Shown piece by piece: positions 22,557 to 35,099 of a stretch of DNA of 64,000 bases. The stretch covers positions 1-64,000 of the forward strand of contig SSNU01000042.1 in NCBI GenBank assembly GCA_012064415.1, given 5' to 3'. Both the position numbers and the translations under genes were made by a program. Origin of the DNA: Gyrodactylus bullatarudis. Lineage: Eukaryota > Platyhelminthes > Monogenea > Gyrodactylidea > Gyrodactylidae. The notes below the pieces were generated by a model. That model saw nothing but the letters and a program-made list of their open reading frames with translations. It did not search any database and was not told the origin of the DNA. The number at the start of each line of letters is the position of its first letter. The first letter of the stretch is position 1.

Positions 22557-25500
22557 ATGAATGATTTATTCAAAAGTTTTAAGTCTACCTTTTCCCGAAG
22601 GGACTCTCTCAATCGATTCTTTTCAGCCTCTGACGGTAATGGAAACCATGAAAGTCCCCTAATGGATAATACTTCTGTATACGTGGATCATAGTGGACCA
22701 AAGTATTTACCTCGACAAGCAAGAAGCATTTCAGGCCAAAGTATATCTCGGCATAACAACAGCAACATCACTTCGATGAGGAAGCCTTTTGTGCAAAAGC
22801 AACACTCGCAACAGTTACAATCTGACAGTGAATACGAGTTTAGGGCAGCAAATTTGGATGAAATTCAATCTTCCCTTGTCCAAAAGTCCTCAGATCCGAA
22901 TATACCTGGAGATACATTTTGTCAGATATCCCTCAGTGACCATCGTAATATAATTCACTCCCTCAAGAATATGAAGACGATTGGGCGCCAGTTGAAGAGA
23001 ATGCTTCTTGAGGAATCTGTGAGTAAACTCATTCATGTTTTACACTAACCCCCGAAACCTTTTAATTAACTAAGATAATGAGGGTCGAAAATAAGAGATC
23101 AAACAATATCTAGTGGGTACACCAAAATATAAGAAAAGTTAGGTCTTGTCTTTAGAATTGTGAGGCATAAATTCATTCAGTAATAATTGAATGAAATTTA
23201 TAAAATAATATTTACGCCAGTACAATTTTAGCATACTACTTTTCATTGATTTGTAGTAAAATACAATTCCGCTTCGTTCAAAAACCCCCTTTTGACATCA
23301 GATCTATTCTTGAAAATATCTTTAGGTTTTTAGAAGGGATTTAAAAACAAACTTTTTTTCAAATAGCTTTGGAATTAAACGCCAAGGTGTAAGAACATAA
23401 TAAGATTATTTAACGGTTAAATTTTAACCCAAAAAATAAACAGACTAATCTTACCAGTGAGATAAAAAATACCCCATCAAATAAAATAATTATTTTATAA
23501 AAATGATATAAAATTAGTATAGCACTTGTTACATGTTTCTATTGTTTTTCTATTTAGGGGCTGTTGATTTGCCAATTTTCTGGCGCTTTTTTCTATAGCT
23601 CTTTGAAATGTCAAGAAAATAATAAAAAATTTGACAACTAAAACTGTATTATAGAGACGCCATTTTGTTTAAATGGTGATTCATTTCAGGCTTGTTATTT
23701 ATTGTGTTTCCTTGGGTTGCCGTGTCTTGAGCGCATTCATTTCATTTATTAAACACCTGAGAAGTATTTCAGAACCCTCATTAGAACTGTCCTTTTAATC
23801 CCTTTCAGGTCCCAGAGAATATATATAAATACTTTTTCAGAAACATCATTCATTAAATATTATATTACATGTTGTAAATCCTTTAATTACACATAAGATA
23901 CTTATGTTTTTTGATCCAAAATGTCACGCTTATTCCAAATCTGATGTTAAAATTAGTTAATTGGGCTTAATTTAGAGGATATTGTCGCTTATAATCCTGC
24001 TCATTAAGATAATTAATTCAATGTCGCGCCTATTCAGAACTAAAAAAAATTTTGAATAAGAACCTCAAAGGGTGGAAAAAATCATCAAAACAATCCGCTA
24101 AAATTTACATTTGTAACAAACTAACGGCTTTCAAAAGAAGAAATTCCTTAGTTTTTCTTTGACGATTCTAGCAAAAGGTTGAAACCTTTTGGGAGAGGAA
24201 TCAAACGTTATTTTCTCAGGATCGCCAATAGACAAAGAAAAAAACGTCGTTGAGATTTCGTAGAAAATATTCCAAAGTCTACTTCCTATATTTTTTGACC
24301 ATTTTTACGGCTTCTTCAACAGTTGAATAGTAATAATGGGGTTCTTCGTGTATTGTATTATCCTGAAAAGTGACGATTGATTCCTCTCAAACCTTGAAAT
24401 GAAAAATCATTTTCAGTCAATTATTTGCCCTTATATTATTACATCTTTATTTGACTATAACGTTGTTCGCTTGCTACCTGACTATGTTGTCTTCTGGCTT
24501 GCATTGGTCTATCTGTAGAAAAAGAAAGGAGGGAGAAAGGTGTAGTATTTCTTAAAGAATAAGGATTATAAAAATTATAGTGATTGTTATAGTTATCAGA
24601 ATTATTAGAGTAATAGCTCTGATAATTTGTAATTCATCACTTGAAAGAAAATTAAAATTAAGATTAGAATAAAAATTATTTAGATTTATAATCTCAATCT
24701 CAAACATCTCCAATCCATGCCGAACAGCTCCCTGAAGAACTACTTGGTTCAAAATTATGATTACATCTTTAGTTAATTCAGAATATTTTAAATTGTTTTA
24801 TAATCAGAATTGAATTCGTATCAAATGAAATTATTTCCAGTTAATGTATTAGCACGCTTTTTATAGTTGTTATTAGTATTTGGTTGATGTTTGGGGGCTC
24901 TCAACTCAGGGGTTGCAGAGTCATTGTGGTTGGACATTGAAGTCCATGTACTAAAAGGATTGTTGTGCCCTTGCTTGAGCTAAGTTGCGAGCGGGCCTTG
25001 CATTTTGTAGTTTTACCGTTCCTGAGGACGGCTGCAACTATGGACTCATCATCAGAAGAGAATGACGTTTCGCCAGCGCTTGTGGAGGCTGAGAACTCAA
25101 GTTGATGTCTAGGGTTATCGAATTCAGACATGTAGAAGATGAATATTTGACGTAATAAAATTTGTATTACTATTCATATGTAATAAAGTTAAACAAATAA
25201 GATTACAATTATAAATTAATTATTTGTTTGTTTGAAGTTTTGTGGAAAATTTAAGGATATTTCACTGCATGTATAATTTATTTAGGAATCAAAATGGGCT
25301 GAAAGGTTCATTATATCCGGGGAAGTGGTAATAAAATATTCTCTTTCATATTTCCAGAATGATTTCACACCACAGACGCCAATGTCAGCGCGTAGACAAA
25401 TGAGCAATTTCCTCTCCTCACCTGGGACCGGTTTCAAGGCTAGTTTTTTCGCCCAAGACATCTTACACCTGGACGAATTGACGCCGGAGGAGCTTCGAGA

Positions 25501-25618
25501 AAAGATTGAAAATCTCTCATATATCGGATTGAGCTTGATGCGTGACCTAGAAGCAAAGGATGAAAGAATTGCTCAACTAGAGACAGAACTCGCTACCTTA
25601 CAAACCCAAAACAAATAA
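22557..25618 (+). CDS. Unidentified Ser-rich protein with C-terminal coiled coil
   Basis: I do not recognise this protein. Three exons close in frame: 22557-23018, 25286-25327 and 25358-25618, 254 codons. The first intron is 2.27 kb; the second is 30 nt (GTAATA...TTCCAG). Residues 1-115 are polar and Ser/Asn/Gln-rich (MNDLFKSFKSTFSRRDSLNR), suggesting disorder. Residues 116-170 contain a short helical part (SDHRNIIHSLKNMKTIGRQL) and KWAERFIISGEVNDFTPQTP. The last 70 residues form a heptad-like coiled coil (LDELTPEELREKIENLSYIG, then DLEAKDERIAQLETELATLQ). The start ATG at 22557 follows a run of stop-poor hydrophobic sequence that reads as an unlikely extension. A cytoskeletal or scaffold role is possible but not shown. 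Confidence 0.7.
24901..25131 (-). CDS. Candidate small antisense ORF inside an intron
   Basis: A 76-codon frame on the minus strand within the long intron of the gene above (MSEFDNPRHQLEF through TTMTLQPLS). Base composition is noticeably richer in G+C than the surrounding intron, and the N-terminal half is Ser/Asp/Glu-rich like a coding sequence. There is no homology I recognise and no second exon was found. It may be a nested gene, a fragment, or chance. Confidence 0.25.
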   Translation of the reverse strand: MSEFDNPRHQLEFSASTSAGETSFSSDDESIVAAVLRNGKTTKCKARSQLSSSKGTTILLVHGLQCPTTMTLQPLS

Positions 25619-26256
25619 CTTTATGTTAAGATGTACAAATTTCCTTACTATTATATATCTCTATGAATGAAAAAAGCGTAAAAACCTTGTTTTTCATCTC
25701 TTAGAGTCGGAGAGAGTATCTTTGTCTTTCACATTATGACTATATAAACAATTGTGTGTAGTAAACGTCTTTACTTTATACACAAAAAGATTTTGTTTTA
25801 TGAATAAAAAAAATCAACTTAAACTTTTTACTACTATATTTCCAATCCTTTTTAGTATAGGTGTATAAAGCTACACAATAAAAAAATAGTAAAATAAAGT
25901 GTTGAATGAAATTAGTTTACTAAAATGTATCAGTTTCATTGAAAAATACAATATTTATATTGGCCAATGAGATTCTTTGAATTTTAGGGCTACTTAACAC
26001 GGTGATTTGAAAAGAAAATCTGGCTTCTCATTGGTTGAAACAAGATTTACTGAATAAACCAATCAGGAGCCAATAAATAGCCACATATCGAAAAATATCT
26101 CGCCTGAGAAAGATAGTATAAAATCTATTATTGAAATTTTTGAATCTTTATTGAATACCAAAAGTTGAGGGGGGGGGGTATCTTTCGAAATTTCAGTGTA
26201 ATTAATTAATAAAAAAATTTTATAAAGTCTAACAATAAAATATCAACTGTGCTCAT
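25619..26256. other. Spacer between convergent genes
   Basis: Contains the 3' UTRs of both neighbours, a G-rich homopolymer run near 26168, and CCAAT-type motifs near 25963, 26030, 26059 and 26070 (one is ACCAATCAGGAGCCAAT). No coding potential was recognised. Confidence 0.4.
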
Positions 26257-27984
26257 CTATTTATTAACTGGGCGTCTGGCCATGCGACGCATTAAAGCAT
26301 GGTCAATTCCATTTCTCTGTTTCCTTTCATCCTCGTCTGGACTGTAAATTTGAATGCTCGAACTGATTTCCAGTTTTTTACTCCTGAATAGTTTTCTGGG
26401 ACTCTTTTTGAACTCTTCGGGGGATTTTTGGTTTTTCTTCAATGGCTTCGGCATCTTTTTTCGCAAACTCCTCATGGGAAGATCACCGCCGGGACCTAGT
26501 TTTACATGCAAGTTTCTTGTATGTTTCCTGTAATAATTTTCCCAATCATCGAGATTAACGTTCAATGAGTGATCCGAGAGAGTTGGATTACGTGAAATAC
26601 GCCTGATTTGGCCCTGAAGGGCCCAACGACGAGCAAGCTTCATTGGATTTTTCACCAACAGCATAAAACAATTGCGTGACTCTGCATTCTTTTCGAGATG
26701 AACACTCCTTGGACTTGGCTCTTGGCCTAGGACCAGGTCTTTTAGTATCTCCTCGTCTACAGGATCATAGTCCGGAGGTAAATCGAGAGGTTTTTTAAGC
26801 ACTCTAAGCCTCAACTCTCCAAGACTTATGGGAAAATGGGCATGTTTAATCCAGAACATGTAACATTCCCAACAGGTCTTAATGTCCCAGAGGTTTCCAG
26901 CTACTTTCACAGGGCCCTTATCGCAAAATAGGCATGCCTTGGTAGTAGAATCAAATCCTTCTTTCGTCTCTTCTCTATGGATATAGATGACATTTTCCAG
27001 ACTGATGCCTTCCCTTTGTCGCCGCTTTAGAGCCTGATGCTCAACATAGACTGAATTCGTTTTCCAAAAGTAGTAAAAGGAGACCAGCTCTTTCATAGAT
27101 TTCGTGGGAAATGTAGCCAATTGCATTACTGAAAAGTTTTTTGAATATTTTATCAGGGATTCTTCAAAAATTTCCGCTTCCTCGAAACTCCATTTTTCAT
27201 ATTCATCAAGGATTTTTTCCGTGTTTAGTAAGTTGGAAAAGGCTACTACTGCCTCGTCAATGTTGTAATCTGAAGAATGCAAGAGGTCATGGGCAATCTC
27301 AATCGTTACATCACGAAGGCCGGCCGAGGTTAACAGATCAATATCATATTCTGCATATTTCTCGTTTAATCGACGCGATAAAATGGCCAGAGATAATATG
27401 CTATCCATGTAATTATTATAGTTTTCATCATGTTCTGGTGTCCATACAAGCCTTTCTCTGGGACTCTCGGTAACATCACCAATATGACATGGAATTCCAC
27501 AAACACTTGCCTGATATTGATCTCCAATACGAACAAAAGAACGGACGTTTTGAAGCTTTTTCGTCGAAGTATTGTAAATTAGAGTATAGAAAAAAGTATC
27601 TGCCTCTTTGATGATTCGATTAGTGTCTTTTGATTCTTGATAATTGATTACATTGCATTTGCCGCGTAGTTTAACCAAGGGATACGACTGTTCACTATGA
27701 GAAATGAATAACTCTTTTGACATGATCTTCCATTTCAACTCGGGATTCTTATCCAGAAAGAAAACATCACAGAGACTTTTATTGGCGATAAATATTTGGT
27801 GATCAGGAAGATCTTTGCGGCGATAAAAAGTTATAGCTTTAATGTACGTCTCATTACTCTGGTCCTGATAAATGCTCTTGATTTTCTTAATAGAGTAATT
27901 GGGAGAATTTTCCTCTTGGAAAAAGACATAGTCTTGATTGATTAGCTAATAAAAATTACCTCCTACGTGATAAGTGATTTCCAT
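26257..27984 (-). CDS. Metastasis-associated (MTA1/2/3-like) NuRD subunit
   Basis: Scaffold of the nucleosome remodelling and deacetylase complex, recruiting HDAC through its ELM2-SANT region. Exon 1 is only 25 nt (27960-27984). A 27-nt intron (27933-27959, GTAATT...AATCAAG) joins it in frame to 26257-27932; total 566 codons. The joined N-terminus MEITYHVGDYVFFQEENSP is the MTA BAH-domain start, followed by AITFYRRKDLPDHQIFIANK and LRGKCNVINYQE. ELM2 motifs include RIGDQYQASVCGIP. SANT shows EWxx-like EKWSFEEAEIFEESLIKYSK and SFYYFWKTNSVY. A GATA-type zinc finger C-x2-C...C-x2-C is at ACLFCDKGP...KTCWECYMFW. The C-terminus is basic and shorter than vertebrate MTA (about 670-715), with no clear RbAp-binding repeats. 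Confidence 0.92.
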
Positions 27985-28181
27985 AGTTGAAAATTGAACT
28001 ATTCATAGATCATAGCCCTGGGGACACAGTCAAAATATTCAATTTGAATTATTTTAAATAATTTATTTAAAGTTGTCAAATTTTCATAACAGTCAAAGAA
28101 AATCAAAATAAAGATATCATTTTGTTTTAATGTTAACAGCAATACGATTTTTATTGCCTTTACAATCCTAAATAAAATATA
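27985..28181. promoter_or_regulatory. Divergent promoter region MTA-like / DESI-like
   Basis: 197 bp separate the start codons of two head-to-head genes. The interval is AT-rich and has no obvious TATA box in a canonical position for either gene. It must hold both transcription starts if the gene models are right, hence a bidirectional promoter is inferred. Confidence 0.5.
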
Positions 28182-31100
28182 ATGTCAGAAGTTTACGTTT
28201 ACCTGTATGACTTAAGCATGGGATTAGCTGAACAAGTTTCTGAGTCAATAATTGGCAAAAAACTCAAGGGAATTTGGCATACTGGTGTCGTTATTTTCGG
28301 AAAAGAAATATTCTTCGGTAGTGGCGGTATTGAATATTGCCCTCCTGTAAGTCTAATTAGCATTATTTCATGCAGGGAGGTACAACTTTGCGTCAACCAC
28401 TGGAAAAAATTTACATGGGCACTACAGAGATGAACGAAAAACGTTTTATGGAACATGTCTTGTCTCTTTCGCGGACAACTTTTCGGGGTTGTGACTATAA
28501 ACTCTTTAGTCACAATTGTAACAATTTCAGTAATACAATCTGCGATTATCTATTCGGTAAAGGAATTCCAGAGTACATCCTGCGTCTACCTGACGAAGTA
28601 TCAAACACTCCGATGGGTTTCATCTTGAAACCTTTCATTGAAAATATGGCCAATAAAATTCATGTGGACCAAGATCCTGAGAATGGAAAGCACAAATTCG
28701 CCAAACCAATCGAAGAGTCTGAGTTCAAGGATGCTTTTCTCACATTTGAAGATATCTCAAAATTTATCTATTCTGAATCTTTCGAGGTAAGTTACCATTT
28801 ATAGAATCAAAATCAAGTTTATATTCACCACTTCATGGTCCATTTGAGTTGAATTTGTTTCATTTTTTTGAGTAACTAAAGGTTCCCTTCTGACCTGGAT
28901 GAATTTTAATTTTGATCCTAACAAGATTCTATTACTATTTTCATTGAAAAAACCCCTGAAGCCTTATGAGCAAAAAAGATGAGTAAAAATTCATTGAAAA
29001 TCTAGTCTGATCTGTTGAACTAGAATATTATCACGGAAAAGCATTTTGATACTTGATCTTGTATAAAATAATACTAAGAAGTCATAGTATTATCATTTGA
29101 GTAGGTGTTTAAAATAGGTTGAAAAATTTGTTACATCTCTAATATTCATACAGTTTCTGATCGCCTGCCTTTCAAAAATATCAATACGAAAAAATATGAT
29201 TTTCTCTTTTCATTGATGTAAAAAGTATCATGTTACACATTAGAATGACTTTAGAAAATTACGTGTATAAAAAAGGTATATACTCAACTCTGATTGGTCC
29301 ATAGTGATTGATCAATGAAATTACACTAGTCTTCTCCTCCAAAAATCCTACATAATAAGCCAACTAATTCCCGATTAATGTATCAATTTGCTTTACTCTC
29401 CGGCAGTTTTACCTGTTACTCTGAAATAATCTTTATCTATAGAGTAGGCCGAATTTTTACACTTTCCCAGCCTTGATCACATTTTGAAAATGATCGAAAA
29501 CTAAGCATTATCCTATGAAACCATAGGTTTTTCGAGATTATTCTGATATACTAAATCTCAATTGAAAAAGACAATTTTTGAACACGCGCCAAGATATTTT
29601 CAATGAATTTTACCACGAGAAAGGAAAAAATTAAGATTTTTGAATAGTTTTTGCAAATTTTCGAATAAAAACTTTTTTGGCAAGTTGGCAGAATTCTAAT
29701 GATTTTCATAAATGTGCTTCTCTTGGTTTCAAAACATCACTATTTAATTAGAGCATAGGTAATATTGTTGGGAGGGGGGATATAAAATTTTTTATTGCCC
29801 TAACATAAATATTAAAAATTTTATATTGATATTTATTTGATTAATCTCCAGAGTATTTCCATGATTGAAGAATCCTTCAAGAAAGCCATCAAAAATAGTA
29901 CGAACACTGAGTTGTTTATGCAAATAAAAACTGCAGTCACTGACAGTATGAATGGAAATTACGTCAAAATGGAAACTCTGAGCCTAAGCCATTACAACTT
30001 GTTGAATTTGAATGAAAATTGTAAAACCTATGAGGAAGCTTTCTTTGTCTGTTACACTTTCATGTCAGCCTTTCTCAGTTACCCTGACATAGTACCCTTG
30101 ATGTTTGTATTGTACGAAAATCAACCAGGTTTATTTTGTCTAAAAACTCTTGCTGCCAAATCTAATTCTCTAGAGGTAAGGTTTCCATTTAATATTTGCT
30201 ATATAGTCTGCTGAGGGAGATTGTGGCCAACTATCGTGTCAATTGGACTCTCTTAGGGCCCAACTAATTTGTAATCTGCTGGATTTATTTCGCAAGAACG
30301 AGAAGAATTTCAGCCTCCTCCAGTATCGTCAGGCATTTGACTTTGTCATGATCAAATCCCTTATAGAACGATTACTCACTGCTACTGCTGCTAATAAACA
30401 GGTCAATGATACAATGAAGCCATCACCCTTTCAATCTGGCATCTCCCTTGCCTTGAATGCTGCTCTCTGTAGAGAGGTGAGTATGCACCTACTTTATCCG
30501 CCAATCAGAGGTGATTCTAACACTTGTTTATCTACAGTTTTCTAGTGATTACGGTCTCGAGTATGGATGTTATTTGATTGAATTTCTCGACAAACTCGAT
30601 GAAAATCATGGTTATAGTCCTGATGAATGTAAGTTGTATCTTCCTATCACTCAAAATATTATCCTTACATACTTTTATCACTGATTAAGACTGATCAATA
30701 TTAAAATTTTCTCGTTTATCAAAAGGTCATCAGAGAAGAAAGAATAATTATTTTCAGTAAAGTTTTAAACATTGGGTGTTTTGCTCCAACACGTAAATGT
30801 GGGTCTCAAAATAGATGGCCTTGATCAAATTATCAGTTAGTTCAAATTCGGATCCGTCTGAATAAAAATCCAAAAACAGTAACGAAAATAAAATTATTAA
30901 AAAAAGGATCAATTTTCGATAATCTTGTGAAATATTTTGTTTGTGTTGAAAAAAATTAAGTTACAAAATTCAAGAGTTTACAACATGACTTAAAGATATC
31001 TTCTTCTTCAACTTTTGTTAATACAGATTGATTAATGAATGTATTTTATCTACAGTCAAGTTCTATACCCTAACCCTAAGTAAACATCAAAGAGCTTTAA

Positions 31101-31721
31101 TATTTCGTACAAAAAAGTAAAATTGAAATTCAAGATGGGAATTTATGATTTTTACAAAATTCTCAATTTTTCCATCAAGAAATCGAATTTGATCAATATT
31201 TTTCGGAATCACGATCATGAGACCTTCATTCACCGTTTGAAGGAAAAAATTCCAAGCTCCATTTTTTGATTTTTTGATCATTTTTACTGCTAGAGAATCA
31301 GTGAGATTTTGAACAAATTATCAAAATTTTCAGGGTAATAATCAGTTTCCTTGTCTAATCGTGATCCTAAAAATCAACTTTTGATCAATCTTAGTTTGAC
31401 GCTAACTCCTGATTTGGAATACTTGCTATAATTTTCATAAAATTTAATCACGTCAAATGGTGAAGGTTTGGCCCTAATGTTCTAAAGATTCCAATGATCA
31501 AATTCGATTTGTTGATGGAAAAATAGGTAATTTAGTTTACAAAATTTTCCCTTTCCCCCCTAGTATTGTTACTCATCAAGGCAATTTATACCCTGTGCGT
31601 TCGGTACAAGGAGGTCAAAGATCTGGCTCAAATCATGGACGTATTGAGTAAGGTGAAAGATATCCCGTTCTCTCCACACATGGCCGATATGAAGGATCTT
31701 TTGATAAAGTTCCTTGAATGA
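28182..31721 (+). CDS. PPPDE (DESI1-type) peptidase fused to a PUL-like domain
   Basis: Predicted desumoylating/deubiquitinating cysteine peptidase with a C-terminal helical domain. Six exons close in phase: 28182-28346, 28376-28786, 29852-30175, 30207-30476, 30538-30628 and 31564-31721; 472 codons. Introns are 29, 1065, 31, 61 and 935 nt. Residues 1-155 match DESI1: YVYLYDLSMGLAEQ, GIWHTGVVIFGKEIFFGSGG (catalytic His), CPPGGTT across the first junction, LFSHNCNNFSN (catalytic Cys), GIPEYILRLPDEV and NTPMGFILKPF. From about 190 on, the sequence is all-helical: YNLLNLNENCKTYEEAFF, LICNLLDLFRKN, SPFQSGISLALNAALC and EVKDLAQIMDVLSKV. This resembles the PUL/armadillo-like domain known from PLAA/Ufd3 and from some fungal and plant PPPDE proteins. 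Vertebrate DESI1 (~168 aa) lacks it. Confidence 0.88.
31143..31545. repeat. Foldback element in DESI-like gene intron
   Basis: The left arm TTTTACAAAATTCTCAATTT then TTCCATCAAGAAATCG faces a right-arm reverse complement near 31500-31545 (CGATTTGTTGATGGAAAAAT). Inner sequence includes ATCAACTTTTGATCAAT near 31373, also found near 38134. The left arm also resembles 62388-62440, linking it to the family at 62.4 kb. Arms are degenerate. Confidence 0.5.
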
Positions 31722-32677
31722 ATATTTTCAAAATTTCCAATCGTGCTCCGGTGTATTTTCTCGGCATTACACACTCACTCGAATTCAAGATATTTTTGCA
31801 AAAAATTATGAGATTTTTAATATAAGCTATGATTAAATTTATTAAAGTGTATTTATTTGTACACATATACTCTCATATCATTTTAGCTGCTCATGATCAA
31901 TCATCCGAGCCCCGAGAAAATATAATTGGCTTTCCACCTATTCAATAGGCAATAGGTCGTTTATTCAAAGTAAAAATCATTTTTTTAAGTGAGAGAGACC
32001 AAAATAGTGGGTAAAATCCTAAATGAAAAATGATTGGTTGATTCAAGGGGGGTCCGAGTAACTTTTATTAGCATGTATTTCTTGTACAATTTTAGGACTT
32101 GAAAGAAATTAAGTGGAAGAAGATCGGATATCATTGAATATTCAATCAATAAAAGTGACATTCTAAAGTCTGATTTCAACATGAGAATCCTGGAGGTTGT
32201 TGCAGAACACTCAATAAGAGTACTATCTCCAAGTACAATTGCTCAATGTACACTTCACGTAGAAAATAAAATATTGCCCTATTATCATGAACAGATAGGA
32301 TCTGATTGAACAGAATGTTCTCAGTTTGAAAAAACATGCTCTTGCTTTGATTTTTAATCACTGCATGCACCAATTTTCCGGCACACCATTAATTATAGAT
32401 CTGCATAACATCTGTATAACACCATGTTCTTGTACATAAATATTTACTCTTTCTTTGACTACTACTATAGTTGAGGAAAATAGATCTGCTGAAAGTTTGA
32501 ATCCATTTTCATCAATGAATGTACAGCCATTTTGTTCGAAATGTGAACCGATGAAAAATCTTTGTTTTTGGAAAGGAAAACAAAAAAATTTATTCAAAAC
32601 ACATTAATGAAGGTAATGTTAGGTTGAAATATAGTCTTCTTCAATGAATTTGTCATCTCCTGTTATGACGAACAGGT
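31722..32677. other. Spacer, nothing recognised
   Basis: About 950 bp with no coding frame that looks real. The 3' UTR of the DESI-like gene probably ends before about 31870, where an ATTAAA/TTAAAG context occurs. A CCAAT-type motif lies near 32022. Confidence 0.4.
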
Positions 32678-32833
32678 TTAAGGTGCTGCTGTCGTAGTTG
32701 TCTCGCCCTTGAGTTTATCAAGAAGCTCTTGAATCTTTTCCATTAGATCACTACAAGCTTGTCCTGTCGTCATGAGAATGGCCACAAAGGCGATCAAAAT
32801 GAAAAGGTTTGCTCTAGTCGAAACGAGTTCCAT
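32678..32833 (-). CDS. Small secreted peptide, member 1 of three-gene family
   Basis: A 51-residue intronless frame. The N-terminus MELVSTRANLFILIAFVAIL and MTTGQA is a clear signal peptide with a cleavage-type AxA-like end, giving a mature peptide of about 25 residues: one Cys, an amphipathic helix (CSDLMEKIQELLDKLKG), then ETTTTAAP. The two genes at 37.3 and 40.3 kb share the same layout: Cys-x-Asp-Leu at the mature start, an 'xKIxELxx' helix and a terminal TTTTAAP. A TATA box (TATAAAAA on the minus strand, 32869-32876) lies about 36 bp upstream of the ATG. The family is not recognised. It could be a venom-like, antimicrobial, coat or signalling peptide; nothing in the sequence decides between these. 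Confidence 0.8.
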   Translation of the reverse strand: MELVSTRANLFILIAFVAILMTTGQACSDLMEKIQELLDKLKGETTTTAAP

Positions 32834-32868
32834 CGGGCAGTTGAAATTTTAATTTAAAAATTTAATCC

Positions 32869-32876
32869 TTTTTATA
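32869..32876 (-). promoter_or_regulatory. TATA box of secreted peptide gene 1
   Basis: TATAAAAA read on the minus strand, 36 bp from the ATG. The spacing implies a 5' UTR of only a few nucleotides if initiation is about 30 bp downstream. The two paralogs have the same arrangement. Confidence 0.65.
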
Positions 32877-35099
32877 CATCTTGTATTATACAGATGCCAG
32901 ATGTGTGCAAGTTTGGGTTTTGCTTAGTAGCACTACTATTTTCTATAAAATGCACCCTTTCCAAAAGAATGCAATATTCACACACTGGGTTTCCTTGTAC
33001 TAAAATAAAACTCAGAAAGCATGTGATGAGAAATTTCTTGCTCACACGAACAAGAACAACAGGTGAGAAGTTGAGTATATTTTCCTGAAGAAAGAAAAAG
33101 GAATGAAAATTTCTATTTTTACCAAAAAGAGTCATTTTAAAAGAAAAATTCATTAACACACCCTGTTAAACACCTATCAGAAAAGGACAAATAGAAGTTT
33201 ACTATCCCAGGAGGAAAAATAGGATTTATTGTATAATACACCATTTATATTCTTCCTTTATTTATAAATGTATTTGAACATTACTCATGAGTAACGAGAT
33301 AGATAAAAAAAGTTTTACGACTGAGATGTCTGTTTTTCACAAATAGAAATTTCTATTTCGAGAATCATAATAAAAGCCATTTTATAGATACAGGTACAAC
33401 AGATTGAAAGAGATCACCCATCCAGTTTTATTCCACTGATTATTCTTGGCTAAAAACCAATTTTACAACAAACCTTAAAAAGGAAATATAATTCCTGTTA
33501 TGGACTATGATACGGTTATTGGGTAGAGTAGAAAGAGTAGACCTTTTGGTCTGGGACATAGTTTCCAGTTGAACGAACCATGATACCTTATTCATGGGTA
33601 ACAAGATAAAAATCAGATTAATAATAAAAACCATAGAGTTCTTCACAGGATATACTTGACACATATTTGGGATTAACCCTAGAACTAATGTAAGAATACT
33701 ATTACGTATGATTGATAGTTTGTTTTCGGGGTAAAGGTCAAGCCTTCAGCGTGGGAAGCAGAAATCAAACTGAAGAATAAGAATTTAAATAAAACTGATG
33801 CAACGTTAAATTGAAATCTCATGATGTAGTAGATAGTTATGAAGAAATAAAAACCAAAATAATACAGATTTTCAATAAAAATATGATCTGGATTTCACGA
33901 TCAAGTCACTTGTCATCTAATGGTGTTAGAAGACAATCTCTGTCAAGTTAGATTTCATATGGACCCTGTAAATACCAGTGACCAGACTTTGCTACTGAGT
34001 TGATTAGTTTAAAAATTGGTTGTAAAATTTTAGAGTTGGTTGCTTAAAAAAAGTCGATATTTGTTTATGATTCAATTATAGAAAACAAGGTTAATTTATA
34101 GGACATTTGTCCCCTCTTGTTTTCCGAATTACAAAGAGACTAAGGGCTTTTTAACATTGATAATAAAAAGACCAACACGATTCAGAGTCAACTTGGAGAG
34201 AAATCAGAGGGGGGGGACTGTTCTCTAATTTAACCGAAAACAAAACAAAAAAACTAGGTGTACTCAAATGAAATCCTAGGTCATTCAAAGTTATCTTGAT
34301 TATCATCTATGTACCGAGGATAAAAAGGCTGTCATAAAAAAAACCATTGTATAAACTTCTATAATTACTCTGAGATATCACGTGCCTGTACTATTACTAT
34401 CATAGAGAGTAAGAGATATTCTCTATATTGTCTTGCAGATCAATATGATAAAAATTCAGGTATTCAGCGTCTTCTTTCAATATCAATCTATCTATTGCAT
34501 TTGCAGTTATTCACTCTCTCTCTACACACTGCCTAGCCTTCCTCATACGTATGAGTGGTGTGTGTGTAGTCCTGTTGAGTAGGTTGAAGACTACTGTATG
34601 AATAATAATGATGGTTTATTTTTATTTCTAAATGGATTATGTCATATCTTTTTTGATTCTCTCCATCTCTTGATTCACTTGAAATATATTTTGATTGAAG
34701 AGTACTGAAAAAGTTCTTTTCATGTTTATGTATTCGAGGGAGTTCTAAATATTCATATTTACTAATAATGTTAGTTTTGAATGCTTAGTATGTGATTACT
34801 AGGACAATGACATTCTTTCTTCTCGAATTTGTCGAGAGAATTTTTATGATTTTGAAACTAATGGAATGATGAGTCTAGATTAAGAAACAACTTTTTATAG
34901 TTTTGAGTTTGTCTTAGGAGGGCCGAGGCTAGGAGAAAAACATGAACAAAGTTCAAATTCATCATAGAATTAATATAAAGTTAGTACTTAAACACTGAAA
35001 GATTGAGGAGAAAATAATCAGGGGCATAGATAACGTTGTAGTTTAGGTTTTTGGAATTTCAGGATGATATGAGTCAATATGAATTTTGAAGATGCTCCA

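Noticed and set aside
32894..33088. 64-codon plus frame with an apparent signal peptide (MPDVCKFGFCLVALLF)
   Set aside because: It starts about 60 bp from the opposite-strand peptide gene, right next to that gene's TATA box, has no partner copies, and its C-terminal part looks random. It remains possible but unsupported.
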